Shown: in pieces, positions 38,330 to 46,041 of the stretch
Layout: each line of letters starts with the position of its first letter
Numbering within the stretch: position 1 is the first letter of the stretch
Source of the DNA: a virus
Virus record (IMG/VR): IMGVR_UViG_3300030116_005147
Location: 1 to 55,990 of that record
Direction: 5' to 3' (one strand)
Length of the DNA: 55,990 nucleotides
Notes under the pieces: generated by a model
Database searches by the model: none
The model's input: the letters and a program-made list of their open reading frames with translations, nothing else
What the model was told of the DNA's origin: nothing
Program-made: the position numbers and the translations under genes

Positions 38330-40132
38330 ATGGCATTAGATACTAAAACACTCGCTACGATTATTAAGGCGCACGTAAAACGCGCCGAAGAAGAGCATGA
38401 GAACTGGGACCGGTATCGCGCTTTTTACCGTTGCGAGCGTTGGGGCAATACGAACCCAGATAGCGAAGAGTTGTTTGTAGAAAACGGACACTTGTTTGGT
38501 TTCGTAGACACGATGACGGCATCTGTTGTACCGCCGACTCCTCGGATTACGGTCAACTCGCGCAAGGACAATGACGAGACGCGGATTGCAGCCAAGTATC
38601 GAGAGGCGCTCTTAAACTATAGTTTCTACGAAAGCGGTTTACACAAGACCTTGTGGAAGATTTCTACGCACGCTTCTATTTATCCTCGCGGTATTTTGAA
38701 GACGGTATGGAATCAGCAGAAACAGAAGCCTGAGTATCTTTCTATCGATCCACGGAACTTCTTTTTTGATTTGACTGCGGCTCGGTGGGAAGACATTCGG
38801 TATGCCATCGAGGTTACGGTTCTTACATCGGCTGAGTTTCAGGCCCGCGTGAAGCGAGGTAAGAACAAGAAACAGTACGACCGCATGTACAACCGCGAAG
38901 TAGCCAAGTCTGTTACGTATGAGAACTATCCGTCGTGGTTGCAGTCAAAAAGAAACAACAAGACGCACGCCAACAAGCAGATACGAGAAGTTTTTAAGTG
39001 GGTGGTAGTATACGAAGTATTTGATTTTACTACAGATACTTATTATCACATGGTAGACGGCGAGGACGAACCTCTTTACGAAGGCGACCTGCCCTACGTC
39101 TTTACAAGAAACCCTTTTTCCTTGCTAACGTTTAACGACAACATCGAGAACATTGGTGGCTTGTCGGATGCCCAGCTTATTGAGAACCCTCTGGGGCGCT
39201 TAGACGAACTCGATACCCTGGAGCTACGCTTTGCTCAGTCTACGATTCCGGTCACTACTTTAAACGAGGCGTTCGTAGAAGACCCGGAGCGTGCCGCCGA
39301 TGAGTTGCAAAACAAGACTTCACCTGGGGACGTATGGAGAATCCAGGGTAAGGACATGGCGTCTATCTCGGATATAGTAGGTCAAACGCCGACTTCGCAA
39401 CTATCGCCTAACTTTTCGCAGGTACGGTCTAAGGTTTCAGAGGACATTTTGTTCCGGCTTGGAATGCCGCAATACATGCGAGGTGGTGCGGGTGCTGCCG
39501 ACCTTGCGACAGAGCTTGCGCTTATCAACCAGGCGCTACAGACACGTCAAGGCAAGCGCATTAAAATGCTTGAAGACGTGATTCGTCAGGTCGCAGAAAA
39601 CACGATGGGCTTGTACGAGGAGTTCTTATCTCCTGGGGACGTACTACCGATTCGCATTGGGCGAGAGGATTTCTTAGAGGTAGCGCGTAAGCACCTTGAA
39701 GTAAGAGATCCTGTCATTGCAGAAGACGCCTACAAAAAGAATCTTCCGGTAGAAGCACCTCTTTCGGTAGACTATGAGGTAGTGCCGTTTAACCCGTCGG
39801 CAAACTCAAAATCAGCGCAGTTGGGTCGGATGATGCAGTTTATGCAGTTGCTGCTAAACAATCCTCTGATAGATCAAACTCGTTTGATGATTAAGATTTT
39901 GGAACTTCTGGAGCTTGGTGACGAAATGCTGGCATCGCCGCAACAAGTACAAGCTGCTGCACAAGCTGCCGCTGGGATGCCTCCCGGTGCAGAAGCACTA
40001 CAACCTCCCACAGATACCGTGGAGGGAGGTGGTCTTCCTCCTGGTGTCGGAGAACCCGCTGCGGGCACAGAAGCTATGGGAGCTATGGCTGGCGGCGAAG
40101 GTTTTCCTACTCCCTCTCCCATTTCGATATAA
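38330..40132 (+). CDS. Portal protein (600 aa)
   Basis: Position after the terminase, length, and internal pattern support a podovirus-type head-tail connector: YEVFDFTTDTYYHMVDGEDE, a long helical region near DTLELRFAQSTIPVTTLNEA, and an acidic/Gln-Ala-rich C-terminal tail (VQAAAQAAAGMPPGAEALQP) like those on portal proteins. The ATG follows a short GATCTGAT-type weak site. Twelve-subunit ring for DNA passage is the expected role. Confidence 0.85.
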   Translation: MALDTKTLATIIKAHVKRAEEEHENWDRYRAFYRCERWGNTNPDSEELFVENGHLFGFVDTMTASVVPPTPRITVNSRKDNDETRIAAKYREALLNYSFYESGLHKTLWKISTHASIYPRGILKTVWNQQKQKPEYLSIDPRNFFFDLTAARWEDIRYAIEVTVLTSAEFQARVKRGKNKKQYDRMYNREVAKSVTYENYPSWLQSKRNNKTHANKQIREVFKWVVVYEVFDFTTDTYYHMVDGEDEPLYEGDLPYVFTRNPFSLLTFNDNIENIGGLSDAQLIENPLGRLDELDTLELRFAQSTIPVTTLNEAFVEDPERAADELQNKTSPGDVWRIQGKDMASISDIVGQTPTSQLSPNFSQVRSKVSEDILFRLGMPQYMRGGAGAADLATELALINQALQTRQGKRIKMLEDVIRQVAENTMGLYEEFLSPGDVLPIRIGREDFLEVARKHLEVRDPVIAEDAYKKNLPVEAPLSVDYEVVPFNPSANSKSAQLGRMMQFMQLLLNNPLIDQTRLMIKILELLELGDEMLASPQQVQAAAQAAAGMPPGAEALQPPTDTVEGGGLPPGVGEPAAGTEAMGAMAGGEGFPTPSPISI

Positions 40133-40149
40133 TACTTTAGGAGTTTATT

Positions 40150-40473
40150 ATGCCTATGACATCCGATGGAAAGCGTCTTCCTTACAAAGAAGACTACATG
40201 AAAGCCGCTAAAAAGAACATGGGCATGGACATGCCTGAAGAAATGCCTGAAGGAGAAATGCCTGAAGGAGAAATGCCTGAAGGAGAAATGCCTGAAGAAA
40301 TGCCCCCTATGGAAACGGCAACGCTTCAGTTGACATTGACTCCAAACGCTATCGAAGAGCTTTCTAAGCCAGAAAACAAAGGGGAGCTTGAGAAGTTAAT
40401 TACTGCAGGCATCGTAGCGATGAAAGAAGGCGCTGAGATGATGGACGATGCGATGCCAAAGGGAGAAGACTAA
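40150..40473 (+). CDS. Acidic repeat head protein (107 aa)
   Basis: AGGAG precedes the ATG. The N-terminus LPYKEDYMKAAKKNMGMD is followed by four EMPEG/EMPEE units encoded by near-identical 15-base repeats, then a helical domain (IEELSKPENKGELEKLI). The YMxAAKK segment recurs in the 41281 and 41607 products. Lies between portal and scaffold genes. Probably a small head assembly or minor capsid factor. Confidence 0.55.
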   Translation: MPMTSDGKRLPYKEDYMKAAKKNMGMDMPEEMPEGEMPEGEMPEGEMPEEMPPMETATLQLTLTPNAIEELSKPENKGELEKLITAGIVAMKEGAEMMDDAMPKGED

Positions 40474-40799
40474 TGGCTCTTCCTGCTCTGGCTGCTCTTA
40501 TTCCTATGTTTACTGGTGCGGGTGCTGCTGGTGCTGCTGGTGCTGCTGGTGCTGCTGGTGCTGCTGGTGCTGCGGGGACTGCTGCTGGACCGATTGGTGC
40601 TGCCTTGGCTTCTCCCGGTGGACAAGCAGCACTTACTGGAGCAGCAAAGTTAGGCAAAGCTGCAGAAGAAAGACAAATGCAAGAAGCAACGCAGCCTAAG
40701 CCTTCTGAAACGTTAGCTGCTTCTGTTCCTCAAAACAGAGGACAAGACCCTTTTGGCGCGGCAGCTATTAAAAGAAGATACAACCAACTACTGGGTTAA
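40473..40799 (+). CDS. Ala/Gly-repeat membrane-like head protein (108 aa)
   Basis: MALPALAALIPMFTGAGAAG leads into repeats of GAAG encoded by tandem GGTGCTGCT, then a helical part (AKLGKAAEERQMQEATQ). The hydrophobic repeat could insert in a membrane, as in some internal core proteins. TAATG overlap with the previous gene. Function unknown. Confidence 0.5.
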   Translation: MALPALAALIPMFTGAGAAGAAGAAGAAGAAGAAGTAAGPIGAALASPGGQAALTGAAKLGKAAEERQMQEATQPKPSETLAASVPQNRGQDPFGAAAIKRRYNQLLG

Positions 40800-40800
40800 C

Positions 40801-41262
40801 ATGCTTTGGTATGACCATGATTGTCCAAACTGCGGCGTAACGGAAGACGTTCCTCGTCCGCTCGATCAGTACGACGTTTGCCCCGCGTGTGACGCTACTG
40901 TTCGGATTATTGTTTCTGCTGTTCCTACTCACGGGATTGTGTTCTCTAACGCAGAACACTCAAAACAGTTGGGCACGACATTTCATTCAAATGCAGAAAA
41001 GCGTAAGTTCTTTAGGGACAATCCAGACATTGTTCCTATTGCTAAAGGCTCTATGCAAGATCAAAACCTTAAATGGAAGATTGAGCAAAAGAGAGAAAGC
41101 ACAGCTAAGAAGTTGGGGTATCAAGACGCCGATGCTCACTACAAACACATGAAGCAAGAAAAAACAAGAGCAAGAAAACACGCAACCCCGCCGCCTTCTA
41201 ATACAGCACGTAATTTTACTGTGCCTCCACAGCACGTTGACAAAAAGTCAACATCGCTGTAG
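40801..41262 (+). CDS. Zinc-ribbon protein in head gene cluster (153 aa)
   Basis: ATG 40801, one base after the preceding stop, is preferred over 40753. CPNCG (9-13) and CPAC (about 28-31) form a zinc ribbon of FmdB type, followed by a charged helical region (EQKRESTAKKLGYQDADAHY) and a Pro/Thr-rich end. It could bind DNA or the packaged chromosome, but no family is certain. Confidence 0.55.
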   Translation: MLWYDHDCPNCGVTEDVPRPLDQYDVCPACDATVRIIVSAVPTHGIVFSNAEHSKQLGTTFHSNAEKRKFFRDNPDIVPIAKGSMQDQNLKWKIEQKRESTAKKLGYQDADAHYKHMKQEKTRARKHATPPPSNTARNFTVPPQHVDKKSTSL

Positions 41263-41280
41263 GTTTGTTTTGAGGAAACC

Positions 41281-41607
41281 ATGCCCAGTCCTGCGACCCC
41301 CGAACAGGTAGACGAAGTTCGACAACTGCGCGAGCAAGTCAACCAGGAGTTGAGAGCTTTGATTAAAGCAGACATGAAGAACAAAGTTCGCGACACCATC
41401 GAAGGCATGCTCGCAACCAATGCAACTGCTGAAGAGATTGTGTCTGCTTTGGATAAAGCTGGCTATTTTGTAGGTGATGAACCGATGGTAGAGCAACCAC
41501 CGGCTGCTCCCGAAATGCCCCCACCGGGCATGTCACCGGATATGCCACCTGAAATGGTTTCTAAACAAGAGCAGTACATGCAGGCTGCACAGAGGAATAT
41601 GATTTAA
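41281..41607 (+). CDS. Small helical head-associated protein (108 aa)
   Basis: Preceded by GAGGAAACC. Charged helical N-terminal half (QVDEVRQLREQVNQELRALI), a Pro/Met-rich linker (PEMPPPGMSPDMPPEM) and a C-terminal helix SKQEQYMQAAQRNMI, related to the N-terminus of the 40150 product and the C-terminus of the 41607 product. TAATG overlap with the scaffold-like gene. Possibly a scaffold accessory. Confidence 0.55.
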   Translation: MPSPATPEQVDEVRQLREQVNQELRALIKADMKNKVRDTIEGMLATNATAEEIVSALDKAGYFVGDEPMVEQPPAAPEMPPPGMSPDMPPEMVSKQEQYMQAAQRNMI

Positions 41608-42554
41608 TGTCTGAAGATTCTACGACCACCCCCGTCGCTGATGTTTCTACGCCAGCAGCAACCGATACAACATCGACCCCGGTTGGCGATGTTGCTGGTG
41701 AGGTTACTGCTGCAGAAACACAAAGTGCAGTGGAGTCGTCCAGCCAGTCGGATGGTACACCGGCTACCCCAACAACGAGCCAAAATCAAGAAACGGAACC
41801 GAGTAATCAAAGCCCTACATTTAGTCTTGATACTTGGGACGGTGTTTTCGACTCTCTTCCGGAAAAGATTCGTGACATTGTCTCTAAGAAAAACAAAGAC
41901 TTAGAAGCCGGGTATACGCCCAAGTATCAGGAACTTGCTGAACAGCGCAAGGCTTTTGAAGCCGAGTCTAAGAAGCAAAAAGATGCTTGGACGCAAAGAG
42001 AGTCTGAGTATGCTTTGTACAAAGCGATGTACGAGGGTCGTGAAGATCCTCGTTTAGCAAAAGTACAAACAGAACTCAGTGAGCTGACCAAGAAGTACGA
42101 GACAGAAAAGACAGATTGGAAGAGACAAACTGAACTACTTCAGCAGAAGTATGTAGAGTTAGAAGATGCTCATGACAATGTTTATGTCGAAGACTTCCGT
42201 AAACGCCACGCTGACATGTTGGCAAGCGAAGAGATGCGTCAAAAGTTTTCTGACTTTGTAGAAAAGGGTTGGGACTTAGACGTTGCTGCTTTGTTGACGA
42301 ATCAGAGCGAGGAAGTAGTGAACCTTGCTGCAGAGTTTGCAAGAAGCGGAGTACCGCACGAGCACGCTTTGCAGTATGCGGAACTTAAGATCAATGGTTC
42401 AGCGCCTGCTCCCCGGCAACCTCGTGTAGGTGCCAAGATTACAAACGGTGCTACTCCGAGTACGAATGCGGCTCGTGTTCCTGTCGCGGACTATGACAAG
42501 TTGTCATTGAAAGATGCTTATATGCAAGCTGCAAAAAAGGCATTCCGCTCTTAA
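41607..42554 (+). CDS. Putative scaffolding protein (315 aa)
   Basis: Position between portal and capsid genes and composition fit a scaffold: Ser/Thr-rich disordered N-terminus (about 1-70), a long coiled coil with Glu, Lys and Gln (about 100-190), a helical part, and a basic C-terminal helix (YDKLSLKDAYMQAAKKAFRS). Scaffolds usually bind coat protein through a C-terminal basic helix, which this supplies. Confidence 0.75.
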   Translation: MSEDSTTTPVADVSTPAATDTTSTPVGDVAGEVTAAETQSAVESSSQSDGTPATPTTSQNQETEPSNQSPTFSLDTWDGVFDSLPEKIRDIVSKKNKDLEAGYTPKYQELAEQRKAFEAESKKQKDAWTQRESEYALYKAMYEGREDPRLAKVQTELSELTKKYETEKTDWKRQTELLQQKYVELEDAHDNVYVEDFRKRHADMLASEEMRQKFSDFVEKGWDLDVAALLTNQSEEVVNLAAEFARSGVPHEHALQYAELKINGSAPAPRQPRVGAKITNGATPSTNAARVPVADYDKLSLKDAYMQAAKKAFRS

Positions 42555-42581
42555 TACCCCCATCTTTAAGGACATAAAAAG

Positions 42582-43658
42582 ATGACTGTTCGTAACGATG
42601 TCCTCCTGGCAACGACCGAGGACTTGCTCCCTAAACTGGAGCAAATTTTTGTTGACGGTCACCCCGCGATGGAGCGTATCTGGGATAAGCTGGATAAGCG
42701 CCAATCGGGTGGTGAGTACGCGGCCTTCGATGTAATGATCGACGGTCCTGGTGATGCAACTCAGATCGTGGGTGGCTCGGAAGCCTATACCTACGGCAAC
42801 AAGAACGTGATCAAGCAAGGTCGCGTGTACATCCCTGAAGTGGTGTACTCTTATGCCGTTCTTGGTAAAGACCTCCGACGGGCTCAAGGTCCAAGCGGTG
42901 TCGTAAAGCTCATTGAGAAGTACCCTGAGAGTGCCATGATGCACCTCAAACAAGAAGTGGTTCGCCAGTTCGTAACCGGTACTGCTAACATCAATGGTCT
43001 TGGCGGCTTCCTTACCCTAAACGGTGAAGCAACCTACACTCCTGACACAAGCGCAAGAAACGGTGTTCTTGATTTTGCTGCTCAAGCAAGTCAATCTGAC
43101 ACTGTTCTTAACCTTGCTAAGGAAGGTGCTGCTTCTGGTGTAACGGGTTGGTACAACCAATACGGTTCCTGCACAAGCTTTGCTACTGACGGCAAGCGCA
43201 CTATGCGGGACGTATACAACAAGTGTAAGCTTCGCGGCGGCAAGTACGGTAACCCCGATATTGGCCTTTGCGACAGCACTTCGTTCAACAACTACTACGA
43301 TAGTTTGGACGATCAAGTTCGTTATGCTGTTTCTTCCAAGGGTGAAGAAGGCTCCGATTCTGTCGAAGGACTTTTGTTCCACCAGCTTAAGCTGTTTGTG
43401 GAGCCGGTTCTCGATGACGAGCTTTCCAGCCAGTTCAGCGGAAAGAACGGTGTTATGATGTTCTTGAACACTCAGACTTGGCACATGCTGACTCTGGGCT
43501 CGGACGACTCTCAAGAAACCAAAGGGCTCTTCTCTACCCGTACCGTCGGGCAGTTGCAAGGACGCGATGCTTTCGGTCACGAACTTGTGATTGCTATGCA
43601 GCCGTACTGCGACTACCTTAAGGCCAACGGGATCATTGAAGGCACCGCAACCATCTAA
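42582..43658 (+). CDS. Major capsid protein (358 aa)
   Basis: The gene directly follows the scaffold-like gene. Length and mixed alpha/beta composition fit HK97-fold coats: RVYIPEVVYSYAVLGKDL early, HLKQEVVRQFVTGTANING in the middle, and TRTVGQLQGRDAFGHELVIA near the end. No cysteine-rich or membrane parts. Forms the icosahedral shell by family rule; identity by context and pattern. Confidence 0.82.
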   Translation: MTVRNDVLLATTEDLLPKLEQIFVDGHPAMERIWDKLDKRQSGGEYAAFDVMIDGPGDATQIVGGSEAYTYGNKNVIKQGRVYIPEVVYSYAVLGKDLRRAQGPSGVVKLIEKYPESAMMHLKQEVVRQFVTGTANINGLGGFLTLNGEATYTPDTSARNGVLDFAAQASQSDTVLNLAKEGAASGVTGWYNQYGSCTSFATDGKRTMRDVYNKCKLRGGKYGNPDIGLCDSTSFNNYYDSLDDQVRYAVSSKGEEGSDSVEGLLFHQLKLFVEPVLDDELSSQFSGKNGVMMFLNTQTWHMLTLGSDDSQETKGLFSTRTVGQLQGRDAFGHELVIAMQPYCDYLKANGIIEGTATI

Positions 43659-43670
43659 GGAGATAAGACT

Positions 43671-44210
43671 ATGCATGCTGCAGATGTTGCTATTGACATT
43701 ACGGAAGTTGATTCTTCTGCGATGTATCCTCTCGGTCAGGAGTTCTACGCTCCGGCTACTTCTCAGGCTTCTGTCACTACGTCGAAGCCGCCTGCTAACA
43801 CTGGTCCTCGTGTCTGGGTCTACGTCTACAATGATGAAACCTCCACTGCGTTTGCGCAGGGACACATCATCATGCGAGATGCAAGCATTACGACTTATGA
43901 CGGACTACTTGCGACGGCTAACGCACCCGCTATTCGGCTTCTTGGTGTAGCTCAACACGCTATTGCTGCTGGAAGCTATGGCTGGATTCTGAAGCGGGGT
44001 ATTGGCGAGGTTCAGGCAAGCGACGGAGGAGACGATCAAGATGATACTGCTCTCGTGCCTGCCGGTTCTGGTCAAGGTCACCCTGTTAATACGGGAACGG
44101 CTGCTGAGATCCCTGCGATCTTTGCATGGGCAACAGAAAATCAGGACCACGGTAGCGCTTCGGCTGCTGCTGGTGACTTGATGACCTGTTGGATCAACTG
44201 CCTCGGATAG
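43671..44210 (+). CDS. Head decoration or head-tail joining protein (179 aa)
   Basis: AAGGAGATAAG precedes the ATG. Beta-rich protein with YVYNDETSTAFAQGHIIMRD and NAPAIRLLGVAQHAIAAGSY, ending with a Ala/Gly-rich segment and CWINCLG. The location between the coat and the tail tubular-like genes fits a decoration or stabilising protein. Family not identified. Confidence 0.6.
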   Translation: MHAADVAIDITEVDSSAMYPLGQEFYAPATSQASVTTSKPPANTGPRVWVYVYNDETSTAFAQGHIIMRDASITTYDGLLATANAPAIRLLGVAQHAIAAGSYGWILKRGIGEVQASDGGDDQDDTALVPAGSGQGHPVNTGTAAEIPAIFAWATENQDHGSASAAAGDLMTCWINCLG

Positions 44211-44219
44211 GACTGAGAT

Positions 44220-45656
44220 ATGAACCTAGGTGATGTCCGCAAGCGTGTATTGGAGCAACTGGATTGGCAACCAACCCAGTCCGCTGACTTCGTCGCGCTT
44301 GTGGACCGCCTTATCAATCGGAGCTACCAGACCTTGTGTCGGGAAGCTCCGTACCTTTTCTGGGAAAAGAAGGTACGCTTTGCTACGCAAGCGGATACGA
44401 CGAGCGTCTCAGGCGTTACGGCGGACCGACTTGCTGTTTACTCTACTGATAAATACGTTCTTGAACGTGCCGAGTCTCCTACCGGAGGTGCGACGTGGGT
44501 AACCGACGGCACCTGGGATGGTAGGCAGATAGAGGTCACAGATTCCGCTGGTCAAACGCATCGGCGTAGAATCCGACAGGTTTGGAACCATAGCAGCGAT
44601 GCTAAAGATCGCATCTCTATCGATCGCCCCTGGCCCAACAACACAGATACTGCGATGACGTATCGTATCTTTACGGACAACTACTACTTGCCCGAAGACA
44701 CGATAGAGCTTCGCTCCGCTACTCTTTTTACAGACACAAACTACCGACTGACTGTTGCTACGCAGTACGACATGGAGCGATATCAGCTTCAAGATTTTAA
44801 GGGTCGGTTTACCGCACGTCCCGAAGTTATCTACCGAGGGCCTCCGTTTCGTCTCGACGCACCCACGCTTGCGCCTGAAGTGTCTCTAAGCAAAGACGGC
44901 TGGCAAGGCACAGCCCCGGCTGGTGAGTTTGACTACGTCTACACATACTGCTGGGGACGTAGAGACGCTGACTACGATACTGCTTTAGGCAAGAAAGCAC
45001 CTAAGTGGGAAAGCCCGCCAAGTCCTATTTCTACAAAGCAAGCGACTACGTATTCTGGTCGAGCCATTTCTGTAGAAGTTCCTGACATTGACTTTATGTT
45101 GAACTTCGGCTCTTCTGCTACCAAACGTTTTAATCGCTCTGGTTACTTTATTCGTATCTATGCTCGACGTTACAGTCGCGACGGAGGGCCCCGCATCGAA
45201 ACGCCAGAAGTATTCTTCTTGGTCGGTGAGATATCAGGCTCTGCAGAGACATACACACACGACGGTTCAGAGTTTTTAGATTATCAAAACAGGCTACGAG
45301 ACATCCACGGATACCAGTCTGTTAGTTTGTATCCTATGCCTGATGCTCGTTACGAAGTGGACTTGCGTGTGCTTGCGCGACCCAAGCCATTGGTCAATGA
45401 CCAGGACACACCACAGATTCACGAGGACGGAACTGAGGCTTTGATTCTTAAGACGTTGTATATGCTACATCGTCACAACGGAAGCGAGCAGTCCGCTTTG
45501 GTATCTCAAGAAGAATACGATCGAACGCTTCGTAATCTAACAAAGCGATACGGGTCGATTCCCTATCAACACATACAAAAGCGCCCAGCGCGTGTATATT
45601 CTCACGGCTCTAGAGTTACTCGACGAGCGGTGGTCGGAACAATCAAGGAGTTGTAA
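44220..45656 (+). CDS. Tail tubular protein A-like (478 aa)
   Basis: The gene is placed before a TTPB-like gene, as in podoviruses. The N-terminus MNLGDVRKRVLEQLDWQP resembles the adaptor-type start of tail tubular A proteins. The middle is beta-rich (DYVYTYCWGRRDADYDT). It has a C-terminal helical segment ending in Arg (HIQKRPARVYSHGSRVTRR). At 478 residues it is larger than T7 gp11 and may carry an extra domain. Probable adaptor ring between portal and tail. Confidence 0.65.
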   Translation: MNLGDVRKRVLEQLDWQPTQSADFVALVDRLINRSYQTLCREAPYLFWEKKVRFATQADTTSVSGVTADRLAVYSTDKYVLERAESPTGGATWVTDGTWDGRQIEVTDSAGQTHRRRIRQVWNHSSDAKDRISIDRPWPNNTDTAMTYRIFTDNYYLPEDTIELRSATLFTDTNYRLTVATQYDMERYQLQDFKGRFTARPEVIYRGPPFRLDAPTLAPEVSLSKDGWQGTAPAGEFDYVYTYCWGRRDADYDTALGKKAPKWESPPSPISTKQATTYSGRAISVEVPDIDFMLNFGSSATKRFNRSGYFIRIYARRYSRDGGPRIETPEVFFLVGEISGSAETYTHDGSEFLDYQNRLRDIHGYQSVSLYPMPDARYEVDLRVLARPKPLVNDQDTPQIHEDGTEALILKTLYMLHRHNGSEQSALVSQEEYDRTLRNLTKRYGSIPYQHIQKRPARVYSHGSRVTRRAVVGTIKEL

Positions 45657-46030
45657 TGAGCAAACCAGTTAGCATCAAAGAAATCGATCCCGAGATTCTT
45701 TTGTACAAACGTGAAACAAAAGAAGGGCCTGAGTTTCGTATGGTTCTTTCCGGTTCTTTTAACACCACTCAGAAACGTTGGCGGGTTTGGGTTGCTGACC
45801 CTGTTCGTGGGCTTGTGCAAGAAACCAACCTGTCCAACGAGATGGGTCGCTGGGAAACGGTTAGTCTTGTAACGAGCGACAACGTCAATAAGATTGTCTT
45901 GGAAGCTACCAAGCCACTTATCGATCGAATCGCTGCGTTGGAAGCAAAACTTAATGTAGATACTGTAAACCAGCCTGTTAAGCGCGGACGAGGTCGTCCC
46001 CGTAAATCCGAGGCAGTCGCTGCTGAGTAA
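45656..46030 (+). CDS. Small protein with C-terminal AT-hook (124 aa)
   Basis: TAATG overlap with the previous gene. A beta-rich first 80 residues (FRMVLSGSFNTTQKRWRVWV) precede a coiled segment and a KRGRGRPRKSE tail, the minor-groove-binding AT-hook with its GRP core. An AT-hook inside the tail cluster is unusual. It may help hold or guide genome ends, or regulate late genes. Confidence 0.6.
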   Translation: MSKPVSIKEIDPEILLYKRETKEGPEFRMVLSGSFNTTQKRWRVWVADPVRGLVQETNLSNEMGRWETVSLVTSDNVNKIVLEATKPLIDRIAALEAKLNVDTVNQPVKRGRGRPRKSEAVAAE

Positions 46031-46041
46031 GGAACAAATCG

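Noticed and set aside
40128-40133. TATAAT as late promoter before the 40150 gene
   Set aside because: A -35 is not visible at a proper distance and the hexamer overlaps the portal stop; could be chance.
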